A program made the position numbers and the translations under genes. A DNA stretch of 64,000 bases from Staphylococcus succinus (GTDB lineage: Bacteria > Bacillota > Bacilli > Staphylococcales > Staphylococcaceae): the NCBI RefSeq assembly GCF_029024945.1, contig NZ_CP118976.1, positions 2,046,001-2,110,000 on the forward strand, read 5' to 3'. Below are positions 16,891-25,535 of the stretch, piece by piece. Under the pieces are notes generated by a model. That model did not search any database. It was not told the origin of the DNA and saw nothing but the letters and a program-made list of their open reading frames with translations. Position 1 is the first letter of the stretch. Every line of letters begins with the position of its first letter.

Positions 16891-17069
16891 AATAAGTTAG
16901 GACTCCTTCTATAATTTACATCTTTAATTATATCAGTTTCAAAGTGAAATATGAACAATTTAAACAACTCCTACTATTTAAATAGAAAGTACTTAGAAAT
17001 AAACGTATTCAAATATTCCTATATGATATATATAACGTTAAAATACTGCAATCCCAAATCTTATTTTAT

Positions 17070-17207
17070 AGTCCTACTAATCTCAATTTCTTAGTCCTAC
17101 TTATCTCAATTTCTTAGTCCTACTTATCTCAATTTCTTAGTCCTACTTATCTCAATTTCTTAGTCCTACTTATCTCAATTTCTTAGTCCTACTTATCTCA
17201 ATTTCAT
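17070..17207. repeat. Six tandem copies of a 23-bp repeat
   Basis: The unit starts AGTCCTACTTATCTCAA and ends TTTCTT. Copies begin at 17070, 17093, 17116, 17139, 17162 and 17185; the first has TAA in place of TTA and the last runs on into CATTGAGAAAG. The units are otherwise identical, so the array is probably unstable in copy number. It lies in the 460-base gap between the membrane protein gene and eno. Confidence 0.9.
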
Positions 17208-17250
17208 TGAGAAAGTCTTTGGTCGTTTACAATAGCCTTGCTATTGCATA

Positions 17251-17288
17251 AGTCCTACTAATCTCAATTTCATTGAGAAAGTAGGACT
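17251..17288. repeat. Hairpin form of the AGTCCTAC repeat
   Basis: A 38-base inverted repeat: AGTCCTACT pairs with AGTAGGACT at the ends and CTCAAT with ATTGAG inside. It contains the 23-bp unit of the tandem array plus its complementary half, suggesting that the array grew from such a palindromic element. Confidence 0.8.
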
Positions 17289-17290
17289 AT

Positions 17291-17320
17291 AAAAAACACG
17301 CAAGTCAATGACTTGCGTGT
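17291..17320 (-). terminator. Terminator of the glycolytic operon
   Basis: Perfect 11-bp stem (17296-17306 with 17310-17320), 3-base loop, then six T on the minus strand, 30 bases after the eno stop codon. Confidence 0.92.
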
Positions 17321-17349
17321 TAGCGCGTGAACTCTTTTTTAACTGTGTA

Positions 17350-18654
17350 TTATTTAGCTAAATTATAGAAAGATTTAAGTCCGTCAAACTTACCTGTTTC
17401 GTATAATTCATCTTCAATACGTAATAATTGGTTGTATTTTGCAATACGGTCAGTTCTTGATAATGAACCTGTTTTGATTTGTCCTGCATTAGTTGCAACA
17501 GCGATGTCAGAAATTGTAGTATCTTCTGTTTCACCTGAACGGTGAGATACAACTGCTGTGTAACCAGCTTTTTGAGCCATTTCAATAGCGTCAAATGTTT
17601 CAGTTAAAGTACCAATTTGGTTAACTTTGATTAAGATAGAGTTACCAATACCTTTTTCAATACCTTCAGATAATTTAACAGTGTTTGTAACGAATAAATC
17701 GTCACCAACTAATTGAACACGATCGCCGATACGGTCAGTTAATACTTTCCAACCATCCCAGTCGTTTTCGTCCATGCCATCTTCAATTGTGATGATTGGA
17801 TATTTGTTAACTAATTCTTCTAAGTAGTCAACTTGTTGTTCTGCTGTACGTTTAGCACCATTTTCTCCTTCGAATTTAGCGTAGTTATAAACGCCATCTT
17901 CAAAGAATTCTGAAGAAGCACAGTCAAAACCTAAGAATACATCTTTACCTGGTTCTAAACCAACTGCTTTAATAGCTTCTAAAATTGTTTCTACAGCATC
18001 TTCAGTACCTTCGAATTTAGGAGCGAAGCCACCTTCGTCGCCTACTGCTGTTTCTAAACCACGGTCTTTAAGGATTGATTTAAGGTTGTGGAAGATTTCT
18101 GCTCCCCAACGTAATGATTCTTTAAATGTTTCTGCACCAACTGGTAATACCATGAACTCTTGGAATGCAATTGGAGCATCTGAGTGAGATCCACCATTTA
18201 CAATATTCATCATTGGAACTGGTAATTGTTTACCATTGAATCCGCCTAAATATTTGTAAAGTGGTTGGCCTAATAAATCAGCTGCTGCACGAGCTACGGC
18301 GATTGAAACACCAAGAATAGCATTAGCACCTAATTTACCTTTATTTTCAGTACCATCTAATTGAATCATCATTTTGTCGATAGATACTTGTTCTAAAACT
18401 GAAAATTCACCTTCAATAATTTCTGGTGCGATAATGTCATTAACATTTTCAACTGCTTTAATAACACCTTTACCTAAATAACGTGATTTATCACCGTCAC
18501 GTAATTCTACTGCTTCATGTTCACCAGTAGAAGCACCTGATGGTACTAATGCGCGACCAAAAGCGCCACTTTCAGTTAATACTTCTACTTCAACTGTTGG
18601 GTTACCACGTGAGTCTAAGACTTCGCGAGCGTAAACATCTGTAATAATTGGCAT
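17350..18654 (-). CDS. eno: Enolase
   Basis: A 434-residue enolase of full length. It converts 2-phosphoglycerate to phosphoenolpyruvate. The start AREVLDSRGNPTVEVEV, the catalytic GDEGGFAPKF, metal ligands in GFDCASSEF and TIEDGMDENDWDGW, GDDLFVTN, ILIKVNQIGTLTET with the catalytic lysine, and the closing VVSHRSGETEDTTISD are all present. It is the last gene of the gapA-pgk-tpiA-gpmI-eno cluster; a 190-base gap before it may hold an additional promoter. Confidence 0.98.
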   Translation of the reverse strand: MPIITDVYAREVLDSRGNPTVEVEVLTESGAFGRALVPSGASTGEHEAVELRDGDKSRYLGKGVIKAVENVNDIIAPEIIEGEFSVLEQVSIDKMMIQLDGTENKGKLGANAILGVSIAVARAAADLLGQPLYKYLGGFNGKQLPVPMMNIVNGGSHSDAPIAFQEFMVLPVGAETFKESLRWGAEIFHNLKSILKDRGLETAVGDEGGFAPKFEGTEDAVETILEAIKAVGLEPGKDVFLGFDCASSEFFEDGVYNYAKFEGENGAKRTAEQQVDYLEELVNKYPIITIEDGMDENDWDGWKVLTDRIGDRVQLVGDDLFVTNTVKLSEGIEKGIGNSILIKVNQIGTLTETFDAIEMAQKAGYTAVVSHRSGETEDTTISDIAVATNAGQIKTGSLSRTDRIAKYNQLLRIEDELYETGKFDGLKSFYNLAK

Positions 18655-18846
18655 GTTTATAATCTCCTTTATAAATAAGTAGTTTAGAAATATTAAATTT
18701 CCTCTTCATTATAGCCTCTAAAGCTATAAATACAAAGTAATTTAATTGTTTTTAATTTGTTTGTCCATGCTTTAAAACAACACTAATTTTAAAAAAATTC
18801 ATGTATTTAAAACATTGTTGTTTTCTCATTTTTAATTTAAAAATGA

Positions 18847-20364
18847 TTAATGATTAATTAATGATTCACCAGTCATATCCTCTGGTTGGTTAACATTAAG
18901 TAAATCTAATAATGTCGGTGCTAAGTCACCTAAACGGCCTGTTTCACGTAATGTTACACCTTCTTTAGTAACGATTACAGGAACTGGATTTGTCGTATGT
19001 GTCGTCATTGGTTGGTCATCATCAGTCAATACCATGTCTGAGTTACCATGGTCGGCTGTAATGATTGCATGACCACCCATATCGATAATTTTATCAACGA
19101 CTTCACCTAGACACTCGTCTACAGCTTCTATTGCTTTAACAGTTGGTTCAAGCATACCACTATGTCCAACCATATCCGGATTAGCAAAGTTTAATAAGAT
19201 TAAATCCAAATCACCTTTATCTAACTCTTCTATTAAAGCATCTTTAACTTCGTATGCACTCATTTCTGGTTTTAAATCGTAAGTTGCAACTTTAGGTGAA
19301 TCAATTAAACGACGACGTTCACCTTCAAATTCATCATTACGTCCACCACTCATGAAATAAGTTACATGTGGGAATTTTTCTGTTTCAGCAATACGCAATT
19401 GTTTTAAACCATTGTCTTGAGCAACTTCACCAATTGTGTTAGTTAAGTCAACTTTTTCAAAAACAATTTCTGCGTCAACATTATCATTGTATTTCGTAAA
19501 TGTTGCATAGAATAGATCATTAATTCGATCTACTTTAAAGCCTTCAAATGCTTTGTCAGTAAATACTTCAGAAAGTTGTCCCGCTCTATCCGGACGGAAG
19601 TTATAAAATATTACTGAATCGCCATCATTAATACCGTTATTTTGATCAGTAACGATAAATGGTTCAACAAATTCATCTGTTAAATCTTTAGCATAATTTG
19701 CTTCGACACCAGCTTTTGCTGACTCAAATGTTTCTCCATCGAAATTACGGATAGCATTATAAGCTTTTTCTTCTCTATCCCAACGTTTATCACGATCCAT
19801 TGCATAATAACGTCCTGAGATAGATGCGAATTGACCAATGCCTAAGTCTTTAAATTTAGCTTCAGTTTCTTCGATATATTTTAATGCAGATTTTTGGTCT
19901 ACATCACGTCCATCTAAGAATGCATGTACATAAACGTTTTCAACGCCTTGCTTTTTCGCTAGTTCTAATAAAGCAAATAAATGTTTGTAATGACTATGCA
20001 CACCACCGTCTGATAACAAACCAAAAAGATGAAGCGCTGAATGATTATCTTTTACGTGTTGAATTGCATCGTTTAATACGTCATTGTCAAAGAAATCCCC
20101 GTCTTCAATTGACTTATTGATACGAGTCAAACTTTGATAAACAACACGTCCGGCACCAATATTCATATGTCCAACCTCTGAATTACCCATTTGGCCTTCT
20201 GGAAGACCTACATCTAAACCGCTTGCTTCGATTTGAGTTGTTGGGTAGTTACTGTAGTAACGATCAAAATTGGGTTTGTTAGCTAGTTTCACAGCATTAC
20301 CGTGTTCGCTCTCTCTGTTTGCAAAACCATCTAAAATAATTAATGCAGTTGGTTGTTTAGCCAT
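18847..20364 (-). CDS. gpmI: 2,3-bisphosphoglycerate-independent phosphoglycerate mutase
   Basis: A 505-residue manganese-dependent mutase that interconverts 3- and 2-phosphoglycerate. The metal-site motifs ALIILDGFANRE near the start, GNSEVGHMNIGAGR with the phosphoserine, LHLFGLLSDGGVHSH, and near the end ITADHGNSDM and THTTNPVP are visible. ATG 20364 starts one base after the tpiA stop codon, with GGAAGGTG as ribosome site inside tpiA; the longer frame from 20421 overlaps tpiA and is not used. Translational coupling to tpiA is likely. Confidence 0.97.
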   Translation of the reverse strand: MAKQPTALIILDGFANRESEHGNAVKLANKPNFDRYYSNYPTTQIEASGLDVGLPEGQMGNSEVGHMNIGAGRVVYQSLTRINKSIEDGDFFDNDVLNDAIQHVKDNHSALHLFGLLSDGGVHSHYKHLFALLELAKKQGVENVYVHAFLDGRDVDQKSALKYIEETEAKFKDLGIGQFASISGRYYAMDRDKRWDREEKAYNAIRNFDGETFESAKAGVEANYAKDLTDEFVEPFIVTDQNNGINDGDSVIFYNFRPDRAGQLSEVFTDKAFEGFKVDRINDLFYATFTKYNDNVDAEIVFEKVDLTNTIGEVAQDNGLKQLRIAETEKFPHVTYFMSGGRNDEFEGERRRLIDSPKVATYDLKPEMSAYEVKDALIEELDKGDLDLILLNFANPDMVGHSGMLEPTVKAIEAVDECLGEVVDKIIDMGGHAIITADHGNSDMVLTDDDQPMTTHTTNPVPVIVTKEGVTLRETGRLGDLAPTLLDLLNVNQPEDMTGESLINH

Positions 20365-20365
20365 A

Positions 20366-21127
20366 TTACTTTGCACCTTCCAACAATTGGACAAAATCTT
20401 CAACTTTAAGTGATGCGCCACCTACTAATGCACCATCAATATCTGATTCAGCCATGTATTCTTTGATGTTGTTAGGTTTAACACTGCCACCATATTGAAT
20501 ACGAGTTGCATCTGCAACTGTTTGGCTAGATAATTCTGCAACTGTTTCTCTTACGAAAGCACACATTTCGTTTGCATCTTTAGCAGTTGATGATTTACCA
20601 GTACCAATAGCCCAGATTGGTTCATATGCGATAACAACTTGTTTCAATTGTTCTTCAGATAAACCTTCTACAGCTTTTTTAACTTGGTTGCCAACAACTT
20701 CGTTTGCTTTACCACTTTCACGTTCTTCGTCTGTTTCGCCTACACAGATGATTGGTGTCATGCCATGGTTGAATACAGCATGTGCTTTCTTGTTAATTTC
20801 TTCATCAGTTTCGTGGAAAATTTCACGACGTTCTGAATGTCCAATAACAACAAATTTCACACCTAAGTCTGATAATGCAACTGGAGAAGTTTCACCAGTA
20901 AATGCACCGTTATCTTCGAAATATGCATTTTGTGCACCGATTTGTAAGCCTTGCGCTTTACCATCGTTAATTAATGTAACTAAAGCGTCTAATTGAATTG
21001 TTGGGGCACAAATAACAGATTCTACTTCTTTTGTATCTGGTAAAGCTGGTAATGCATTAACAAAATCTTTAGCTTCTTGAACAGTTTTGTTCATTTTCCA
21101 GTTACCTGCGATAATTGGTTTTCTCAT
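20366..21127 (-). CDS. tpiA: Triosephosphate isomerase
   Basis: A 253-residue TIM barrel that interconverts dihydroxyacetone phosphate and glyceraldehyde 3-phosphate. The substrate lysine lies in AGNWKMNK, the electrophile histidine in VVIGHSERR, the catalytic glutamate in VIAYEPIWAIGTG, and the phosphate loops in IQYGGSVKPNN and GALVGGASL. It sits between pgk (81 bases upstream, with a long palindrome in the gap) and gpmI. Confidence 0.98.
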   Translation of the reverse strand: MRKPIIAGNWKMNKTVQEAKDFVNALPALPDTKEVESVICAPTIQLDALVTLINDGKAQGLQIGAQNAYFEDNGAFTGETSPVALSDLGVKFVVIGHSERREIFHETDEEINKKAHAVFNHGMTPIICVGETDEERESGKANEVVGNQVKKAVEGLSEEQLKQVVIAYEPIWAIGTGKSSTAKDANEMCAFVRETVAELSSQTVADATRIQYGGSVKPNNIKEYMAESDIDGALVGGASLKVEDFVQLLEGAK

Positions 21128-21153
21128 TATATTACACTCCTATTAGTTAATTA

Positions 21154-21181
21154 TGATGAAACGTTTTAAAACGTTTCATCA
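21154..21181. repeat. Perfect 28-bp palindrome between pgk and tpiA
   Basis: TGATGAAACG...CGTTTCATCA, perfectly self-complementary around the centre. It has no T run, so it is more likely an mRNA hairpin, processing or stability element inside the glycolytic transcript than a terminator. Confidence 0.7.
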
Positions 21182-21208
21182 ATGTCTATCATTTTACTAG
21201 TTGTGCGT

Positions 21209-22399
21209 TTATTTATTAGCGATTGCAACAACGCCTGGTAATTCTTTACCCTCTAGGTACTCTAATGATGCACCGCCACCTGTTGAAATATGACTGAAAT
21301 CATTTGCGTATCCTAATGAAATTGCTGCAGCAGCTGAATCGCCGCCACCAATGATTGTATTTGCATCTTTTAAGCCAGCAATTGCTTCACAAACTCCAAT
21401 TGTACCTTTAGCAAAGTTGCTTAATTCAAATACACCCATAGGTCCATTCCAGATTACTGTGTGCGCACCTTGTAATTGCTCTTTGAATAATTCTACAGTT
21501 TTCGGTCCAACATCCATTGCTTCTTGATCAGCTGGAATATCATCTATAGAAACTTCAGTAATTACTGCATCATTTGAGAATTCTTTTGAAACTTTACAAT
21601 CAACTGGTAATACAATTTGGTCACCAGCACGTTCTAATAAGTCTTTAGCGAAATCTACTTTATCTTCTTCTAATAATGATAAACCAATTTCTTTACCTTG
21701 TGCTTTAAAGAATGTATAAGACATTCCACCACCGATGATTACTTTATCAGCAATATTCAATAAGTTAGTGATAACACCAATTTTATCTGAAACTTTAGCT
21801 CCACCAATAATTGCAACTACAGGTTTCTCAGGGTTCTCAACTACACCACCGATATATTTGATTTCTTTTTCCATTAAGAATCCTGCAACAGTTTCTAAGT
21901 TAGATGCAATACCTACATTAGAAGCATGTTCACGGTGAGCTGTACCGAACGCATCATTTACAAATACGTCACCAAGTGAAGCCCAGTATTTACCTAATTC
22001 AGGATCATTTTTAGATTCTTTTTTACCGTCAATATCTTCAAAACGAGTATTTTCGACTAAAAGAACATCTCCTTCATTAAGGTCTTTAACGGCTTGTTCA
22101 AGTTGTTCGCCACGAGTCTCAGGTATGAATTTAACATCTTTACCTAATTTCTCTGATAAAGCTTCTGCAACAGGTTTTAAAGTCAATTCTGCTTTATCAC
22201 TTTCTTCTTTAACTTTACCTAAGTGAGAGAATAATACGACTTTACCACCTTCATCAATAATATAATTGATAGTCGTTAATGCTTGAACGATACGGTTATC
22301 GTTTGTGATTTCTCCATCTTTCATTGGGACGTTGAAATCAGCACGGACAAGTACAGTTTTACCTTTTAATTCTATGTCAGATACAATTTTTTTAGCCAT
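21209..22399 (-). CDS. pgk: Phosphoglycerate kinase
   Basis: A 396-residue kinase that makes ATP from 1,3-bisphosphoglycerate. Substrate-binding RADFNVPM near residue 20, SHLGKVKEE, AFGTAHREHAS, the hinge FLMEKEI, GGAKVSDKI, the nucleotide-site GPMGVFE and the closing GGGDSAAA and STGGGASLEYLEG are present. AGGAGG precedes the ATG. It follows gapA in the operon after a hairpin that may reduce read-through. Confidence 0.98.
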   Translation of the reverse strand: MAKKIVSDIELKGKTVLVRADFNVPMKDGEITNDNRIVQALTTINYIIDEGGKVVLFSHLGKVKEESDKAELTLKPVAEALSEKLGKDVKFIPETRGEQLEQAVKDLNEGDVLLVENTRFEDIDGKKESKNDPELGKYWASLGDVFVNDAFGTAHREHASNVGIASNLETVAGFLMEKEIKYIGGVVENPEKPVVAIIGGAKVSDKIGVITNLLNIADKVIIGGGMSYTFFKAQGKEIGLSLLEEDKVDFAKDLLERAGDQIVLPVDCKVSKEFSNDAVITEVSIDDIPADQEAMDVGPKTVELFKEQLQGAHTVIWNGPMGVFELSNFAKGTIGVCEAIAGLKDANTIIGGGDSAAAAISLGYANDFSHISTGGGASLEYLEGKELPGVVAIANK

Positions 22400-22436
22400 C
22401 TAAACTTCCTCCTCTTAATGGAACAATAAAGTAAAA

Positions 22437-22466
22437 TAAGCGGAGAAGCGTTTGTGCTCCCCGCTT
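22437..22466 (-). terminator. Hairpin between gapA and pgk, partial terminator or processing site
   Basis: AAGCGGGGAG pairs with CTTCTCCGCTT on the minus strand and a T-rich tail follows. In related species gapA is made in excess over the downstream genes by such an element; that role is inferred here. Confidence 0.55.
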
Positions 22467-22532
22467 ACTCCTAAGCTTATCGTTAAATTTAACAAAGCAC
22501 ATTGGGCTTGCTAAATTAATTTTTGCTTCAAA

Positions 22533-23540
22533 TTATTTAGCTTGAGTTGCTAAGTGTTCTAATGTACGAACTAATTGTGAAGTGTAAGACATTTCGTTAT
22601 CGTACCAAGCAGCTACTTTAACTAATTGACGATCGCCAACAGTCATTACACGAGTTTGAGTTGCATCGAATAATGAACCGTAAGTCATTCCAACTACGTC
22701 AGAAGAAACGATTTCATCTTCAGTGTAACCAAATGATTCGTTAGAAGCATTTTTCATTGCTTTGTTAACGTCTTCAACACTTACGTCTTTTTCTAATACA
22801 ACAGTGATTTCAGTTAATGAACCAGTTGCAACTGGAACACGTTGAGCGCCACCGTCTAATTTACCATCGATTTCAGGGATAACTAAACCAATTGCTTTAG
22901 CAGCACCAGTTGAGTTAGGGATAATGTTTTCAGCTGCTGCACGTGCACGACGTTTGTCGCCTTTTGGATGTGGAGCATCTTGAGTACTTTGGTCACCAGT
23001 GTATGCGTGAATAGTAGTCATTAAACCTTCAACTAAACCGAAGTCGTCATTTAATACTTTAGCTACTGGAGCTAATGAGTTAGTAGTACATGAAGCACCT
23101 GAAACTACAGTTTCTGTACCGTCTAATTCAGTGTGGTTCGTATTGTAAACGATTGTTTTAAGATCACCAGTTGCTGGAGCAGAAATTAATACTTTTTTAG
23201 CACCTGCATTAATGTGAGCTTCTGCTTTTTCTTTATCAGCGAAGAAACCAGTACATTCTAATACAACATCGATGTCTAAGTCTTTCCAAGGTAATTTGTT
23301 TGGATCTGGTTCAGAGAATGATTTAACTTCTAAACCATTAACACGGAATCCGTCATTTTCAACTTCAACTTCTCCTGTGAAGCGACCTTGCATTGTATCA
23401 TATTTTAATAAGTGAGCTAACATTTCGTCATCTGTTAAGTCATTTACTGCTACTACGTCAATACCGTCAACGTTTTGAATTCTTCTAAATGCTAAACGAC
23501 CAATTCTACCAAAACCATTAATTGCTACTTTTACTGCCAT
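22533..23540 (-). CDS. gapA: Glyceraldehyde-3-phosphate dehydrogenase (glycolytic, NAD-dependent)
   Basis: A 335-residue GAPDH. The Rossmann start VAINGFGRIGRLAFRR and the active site GASCTTNSLAPVAK with C151 are clear, as is the sugar-phosphate site SSDVVGMTYGSLFDATQT. It oxidises glyceraldehyde 3-phosphate to 1,3-bisphosphoglycerate with NAD. It follows cggR, as in other bacilli, so it is the first enzyme gene of the operon controlled by CggR. GGAGG lies upstream of the ATG. Confidence 0.97.
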   Translation of the reverse strand: MAVKVAINGFGRIGRLAFRRIQNVDGIDVVAVNDLTDDEMLAHLLKYDTMQGRFTGEVEVENDGFRVNGLEVKSFSEPDPNKLPWKDLDIDVVLECTGFFADKEKAEAHINAGAKKVLISAPATGDLKTIVYNTNHTELDGTETVVSGASCTTNSLAPVAKVLNDDFGLVEGLMTTIHAYTGDQSTQDAPHPKGDKRRARAAAENIIPNSTGAAKAIGLVIPEIDGKLDGGAQRVPVATGSLTEITVVLEKDVSVEDVNKAMKNASNESFGYTEDEIVSSDVVGMTYGSLFDATQTRVMTVGDRQLVKVAAWYDNEMSYTSQLVRTLEHLATQAK

Positions 23541-23580
23541 TAAAATGGCCTCCTTTAATAATGATATTTAAAAAGTGAAA

Positions 23581-24609
23581 TCACTTTTTATTACTATTGT
23601 TTGCGATTACTCTTGCCGCGCCTTCATCTGTTATTAAAACAGTGTTATTAGGCGCTATTGATAGGTAAGCTTTAATTGCTTCCCCTTTTGATTTACCCCC
23701 AGCTACTGCAAAGATAAATTTTTTCGATTCAAGATCTTCTAATTGAAGTCCAATCGTTTTCACTTTATGAACGATTTCACCTTGATCATCGAAATAATAT
23801 CCAAATGCTTCGCCTGAGGCATTGTGATGTTGAAGTTTATCTATAACTTCACTAGATGATTGACGTCTTCGCGCCATCTTCAGCGCATCACCAATGCCAT
23901 GGATCGTAATATTGGATTGCTTTATTTTCTCAAGTGTGTGAATCACTGATGGCTCTAACATCAGTGTATTATACGTTGTCTCACTCACATTGTCTGGTAC
24001 ATACAATGTTGTATAATCGCCACCCGTTTGCTGTGCCATACTAGCTGCAATCGTGTTAGCTTGATATACAACATTCTCTCCAAGACCACCGCGGGCAGGT
24101 ACAAAAAATACATTGTATGGCTGATGATGCATCGCTTCACTGACATATGCCATCGTAGAACCGCCTGTCACAGCAACAATCGATTTTTCATACAGTACAT
24201 CTTCAACAAGTTGACCCGCCTGACGTGCTAATTCAATCTTAACTGTCTTATCAGAATCAGAGTCGCCTGGAATAACATAAACATCTTTGATGTTGTACTG
24301 CTCTTTTATAATTTGAGCAAGATGATGGTCGTCAGAATAACTATTAAAATAACTATTTAACTGGCGAACCGTTGCTTCACCTTCTTCAGTTATTTCCATG
24401 CCTGTGGGCTTTACCTTTACAAGTTCTTGCTTCTTCAATGCATCCGTTTCAGATCGCAACACGCGTTCAGTTAAATCCATATATTCACTTAAGCTACGCC
24501 TACCTACAGGTTGATACTTAGAAATAGTAGTGAGAATTGAAAAACGACGATACATCTTTTCAACAATTTCAGGAACTAACTTCTGTTGAATTTTTATCAA
24601 GTCTTTCAC
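23581..24609 (-). CDS. cggR: Central glycolytic genes repressor CggR (SorC family)
   Basis: A 342-residue SorC-family repressor. The N-terminal winged helix covers about residues 1-75 (YQPVGRRSLSEYMDLTERVL), the sugar-phosphate effector domain follows with VAVTGGSTMAYVSEAM, FFVPARGGLGENV and the closing FAVAGGKSKGEAI. CggR represses the gapA operon and releases on fructose-1,6-bisphosphate. The start GTG 24609 is preceded by AAGGAGGAGG; the longer frame to 24654 has no ribosome site. It is the first gene of the operon, so it represses itself too. Confidence 0.95.
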   Translation of the reverse strand: MKDLIKIQQKLVPEIVEKMYRRFSILTTISKYQPVGRRSLSEYMDLTERVLRSETDALKKQELVKVKPTGMEITEEGEATVRQLNSYFNSYSDDHHLAQIIKEQYNIKDVYVIPGDSDSDKTVKIELARQAGQLVEDVLYEKSIVAVTGGSTMAYVSEAMHHQPYNVFFVPARGGLGENVVYQANTIAASMAQQTGGDYTTLYVPDNVSETTYNTLMLEPSVIHTLEKIKQSNITIHGIGDALKMARRRQSSSEVIDKLQHHNASGEAFGYYFDDQGEIVHKVKTIGLQLEDLESKKFIFAVAGGKSKGEAIKAYLSIAPNNTVLITDEGAARVIANNSNKK

Positions 24610-24659
24610 TACTATCCTCCTCCTTATCAAAATTAAGGGCCAAGTTCTAACCACAGGTT

Positions 24660-24739
24660 GACTTTTTGCGTCCCTGGTGGGACAAAAAAATATAACCTTT
24701 TATATCTGCAATACTACTACTATATATTCTAAATTGCAA
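24660..24739 (-). promoter_or_regulatory. cggR-gapA promoter with CggR operator
   Basis: On the minus strand TTGCAA (24734-24739), 17 bases, TAGTAT (24711-24716) form a promoter. Downstream, 24660-24684, are GTCCCACCAGGGAC and a second half reading GGGAC-GCAAAA-AGTC, resembling the Bacillus subtilis CggR operator pattern CGGGAC-N6-TGTC. A block after the transcription start would stop the polymerase, as known for CggR. Confidence 0.65.
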
Positions 24740-24973
24740 GAAAAATACTAATCTAATATTTAAATAAAAAGCATGCTTAAAAAATCACATTTACAACATC
24801 CTTTTCATTTACTTTTTACCCTTTCGACCTATTACTTAATCATATTTGTTTTATATTTTACAATTGAACTCCTTTCGTTCCATCGCAGCCTTTTGCTTGT
24901 AAGTGACTATGATTGAACAACCATGTAAATACCATTAAACTAAGTTTATATCAATATATTAGGAGGAAGTGCT

Positions 24974-25201
24974 ATGGCTCAAAATGACCAACCAAAAGTG
25001 ATTGATCCTGATGACGAACGATATAAAGACTCTGACTATTTTAAAAAAGGCGACGCACGACCTAACGACCGTAATTTTAAAACTTACAAATATACGAGAA
25101 ATACTGGTTGTGGATGTGGACCATTAGGATGTGGTAGTGGTTGCTTTACGCTCATTTTATTATCGCTTTTCCTTACTTATTTAATTAATCTTCTATTTTA
25201 A
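24974..25201 (+). CDS. Small cysteine/glycine-rich membrane-anchored protein, unknown
   Basis: A 75-residue protein with an acidic-basic, hydrophilic N-terminal half, then GCGCGPLGCGSGCF (about residues 45-58, five cysteines alternating with glycine) and one C-terminal membrane helix. AGGAGG lies 8 bases before the ATG. I do not recognise its function; the cysteine cluster next to the membrane could bind metal or be lipid-modified, which is speculation. It is divergent from cggR and monocistronic. Confidence 0.7.
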   Translation: MAQNDQPKVIDPDDERYKDSDYFKKGDARPNDRNFKTYKYTRNTGCGCGPLGCGSGCFTLILLSLFLTYLINLLF

Positions 25202-25452
25202 AGCTCAGGTTGCTTCAAAATAGATTAAGGTATGAATAAATTCTATCAATAACTATAACTTCTATGTAAAACCTGCTCATTATGTCGAAACCCCTGATTT
25301 TTTTAATGTATAAAGCAATGCTCTATCAATTTAATCATAGCAGAGTCGTCTTATATGTTTCATATCACATTATATGCTTGATTTGGGTTCTATGATCATT
25401 TTTGAAAATAACTTAGAATAAAGTTCATATGCTTTCAATTACACAATACACA

Positions 25453-25492
25453 AAAAGGCAATACTCACGCTATCCAATGAGTACTGCCTTTT
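25453..25492. terminator. Bidirectional hairpin terminator
   Basis: Stem 25453-25467 with 25478-25492 (one mismatched pair), with A and T runs on both sides. It ends the repeat-protein gene on the minus strand and may also stop the plus-strand small gene. Confidence 0.85.
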
Positions 25493-25535
25493 ATTTTTAA
25501 CTTCTACTATATTTTGAGTGAAATATTTACGATTA

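Noticed and set aside
17070..17288. Possible CRISPR array in the 23-bp repeats
   Set aside because: The units are directly joined with no spacers, and no cas gene is near.
21155..21172. Possible cre (CcpA) site in the palindrome before tpiA
   Set aside because: ATGAAACGTTTTAAAA departs from the cre consensus at required positions; the long perfect symmetry fits an RNA hairpin better.
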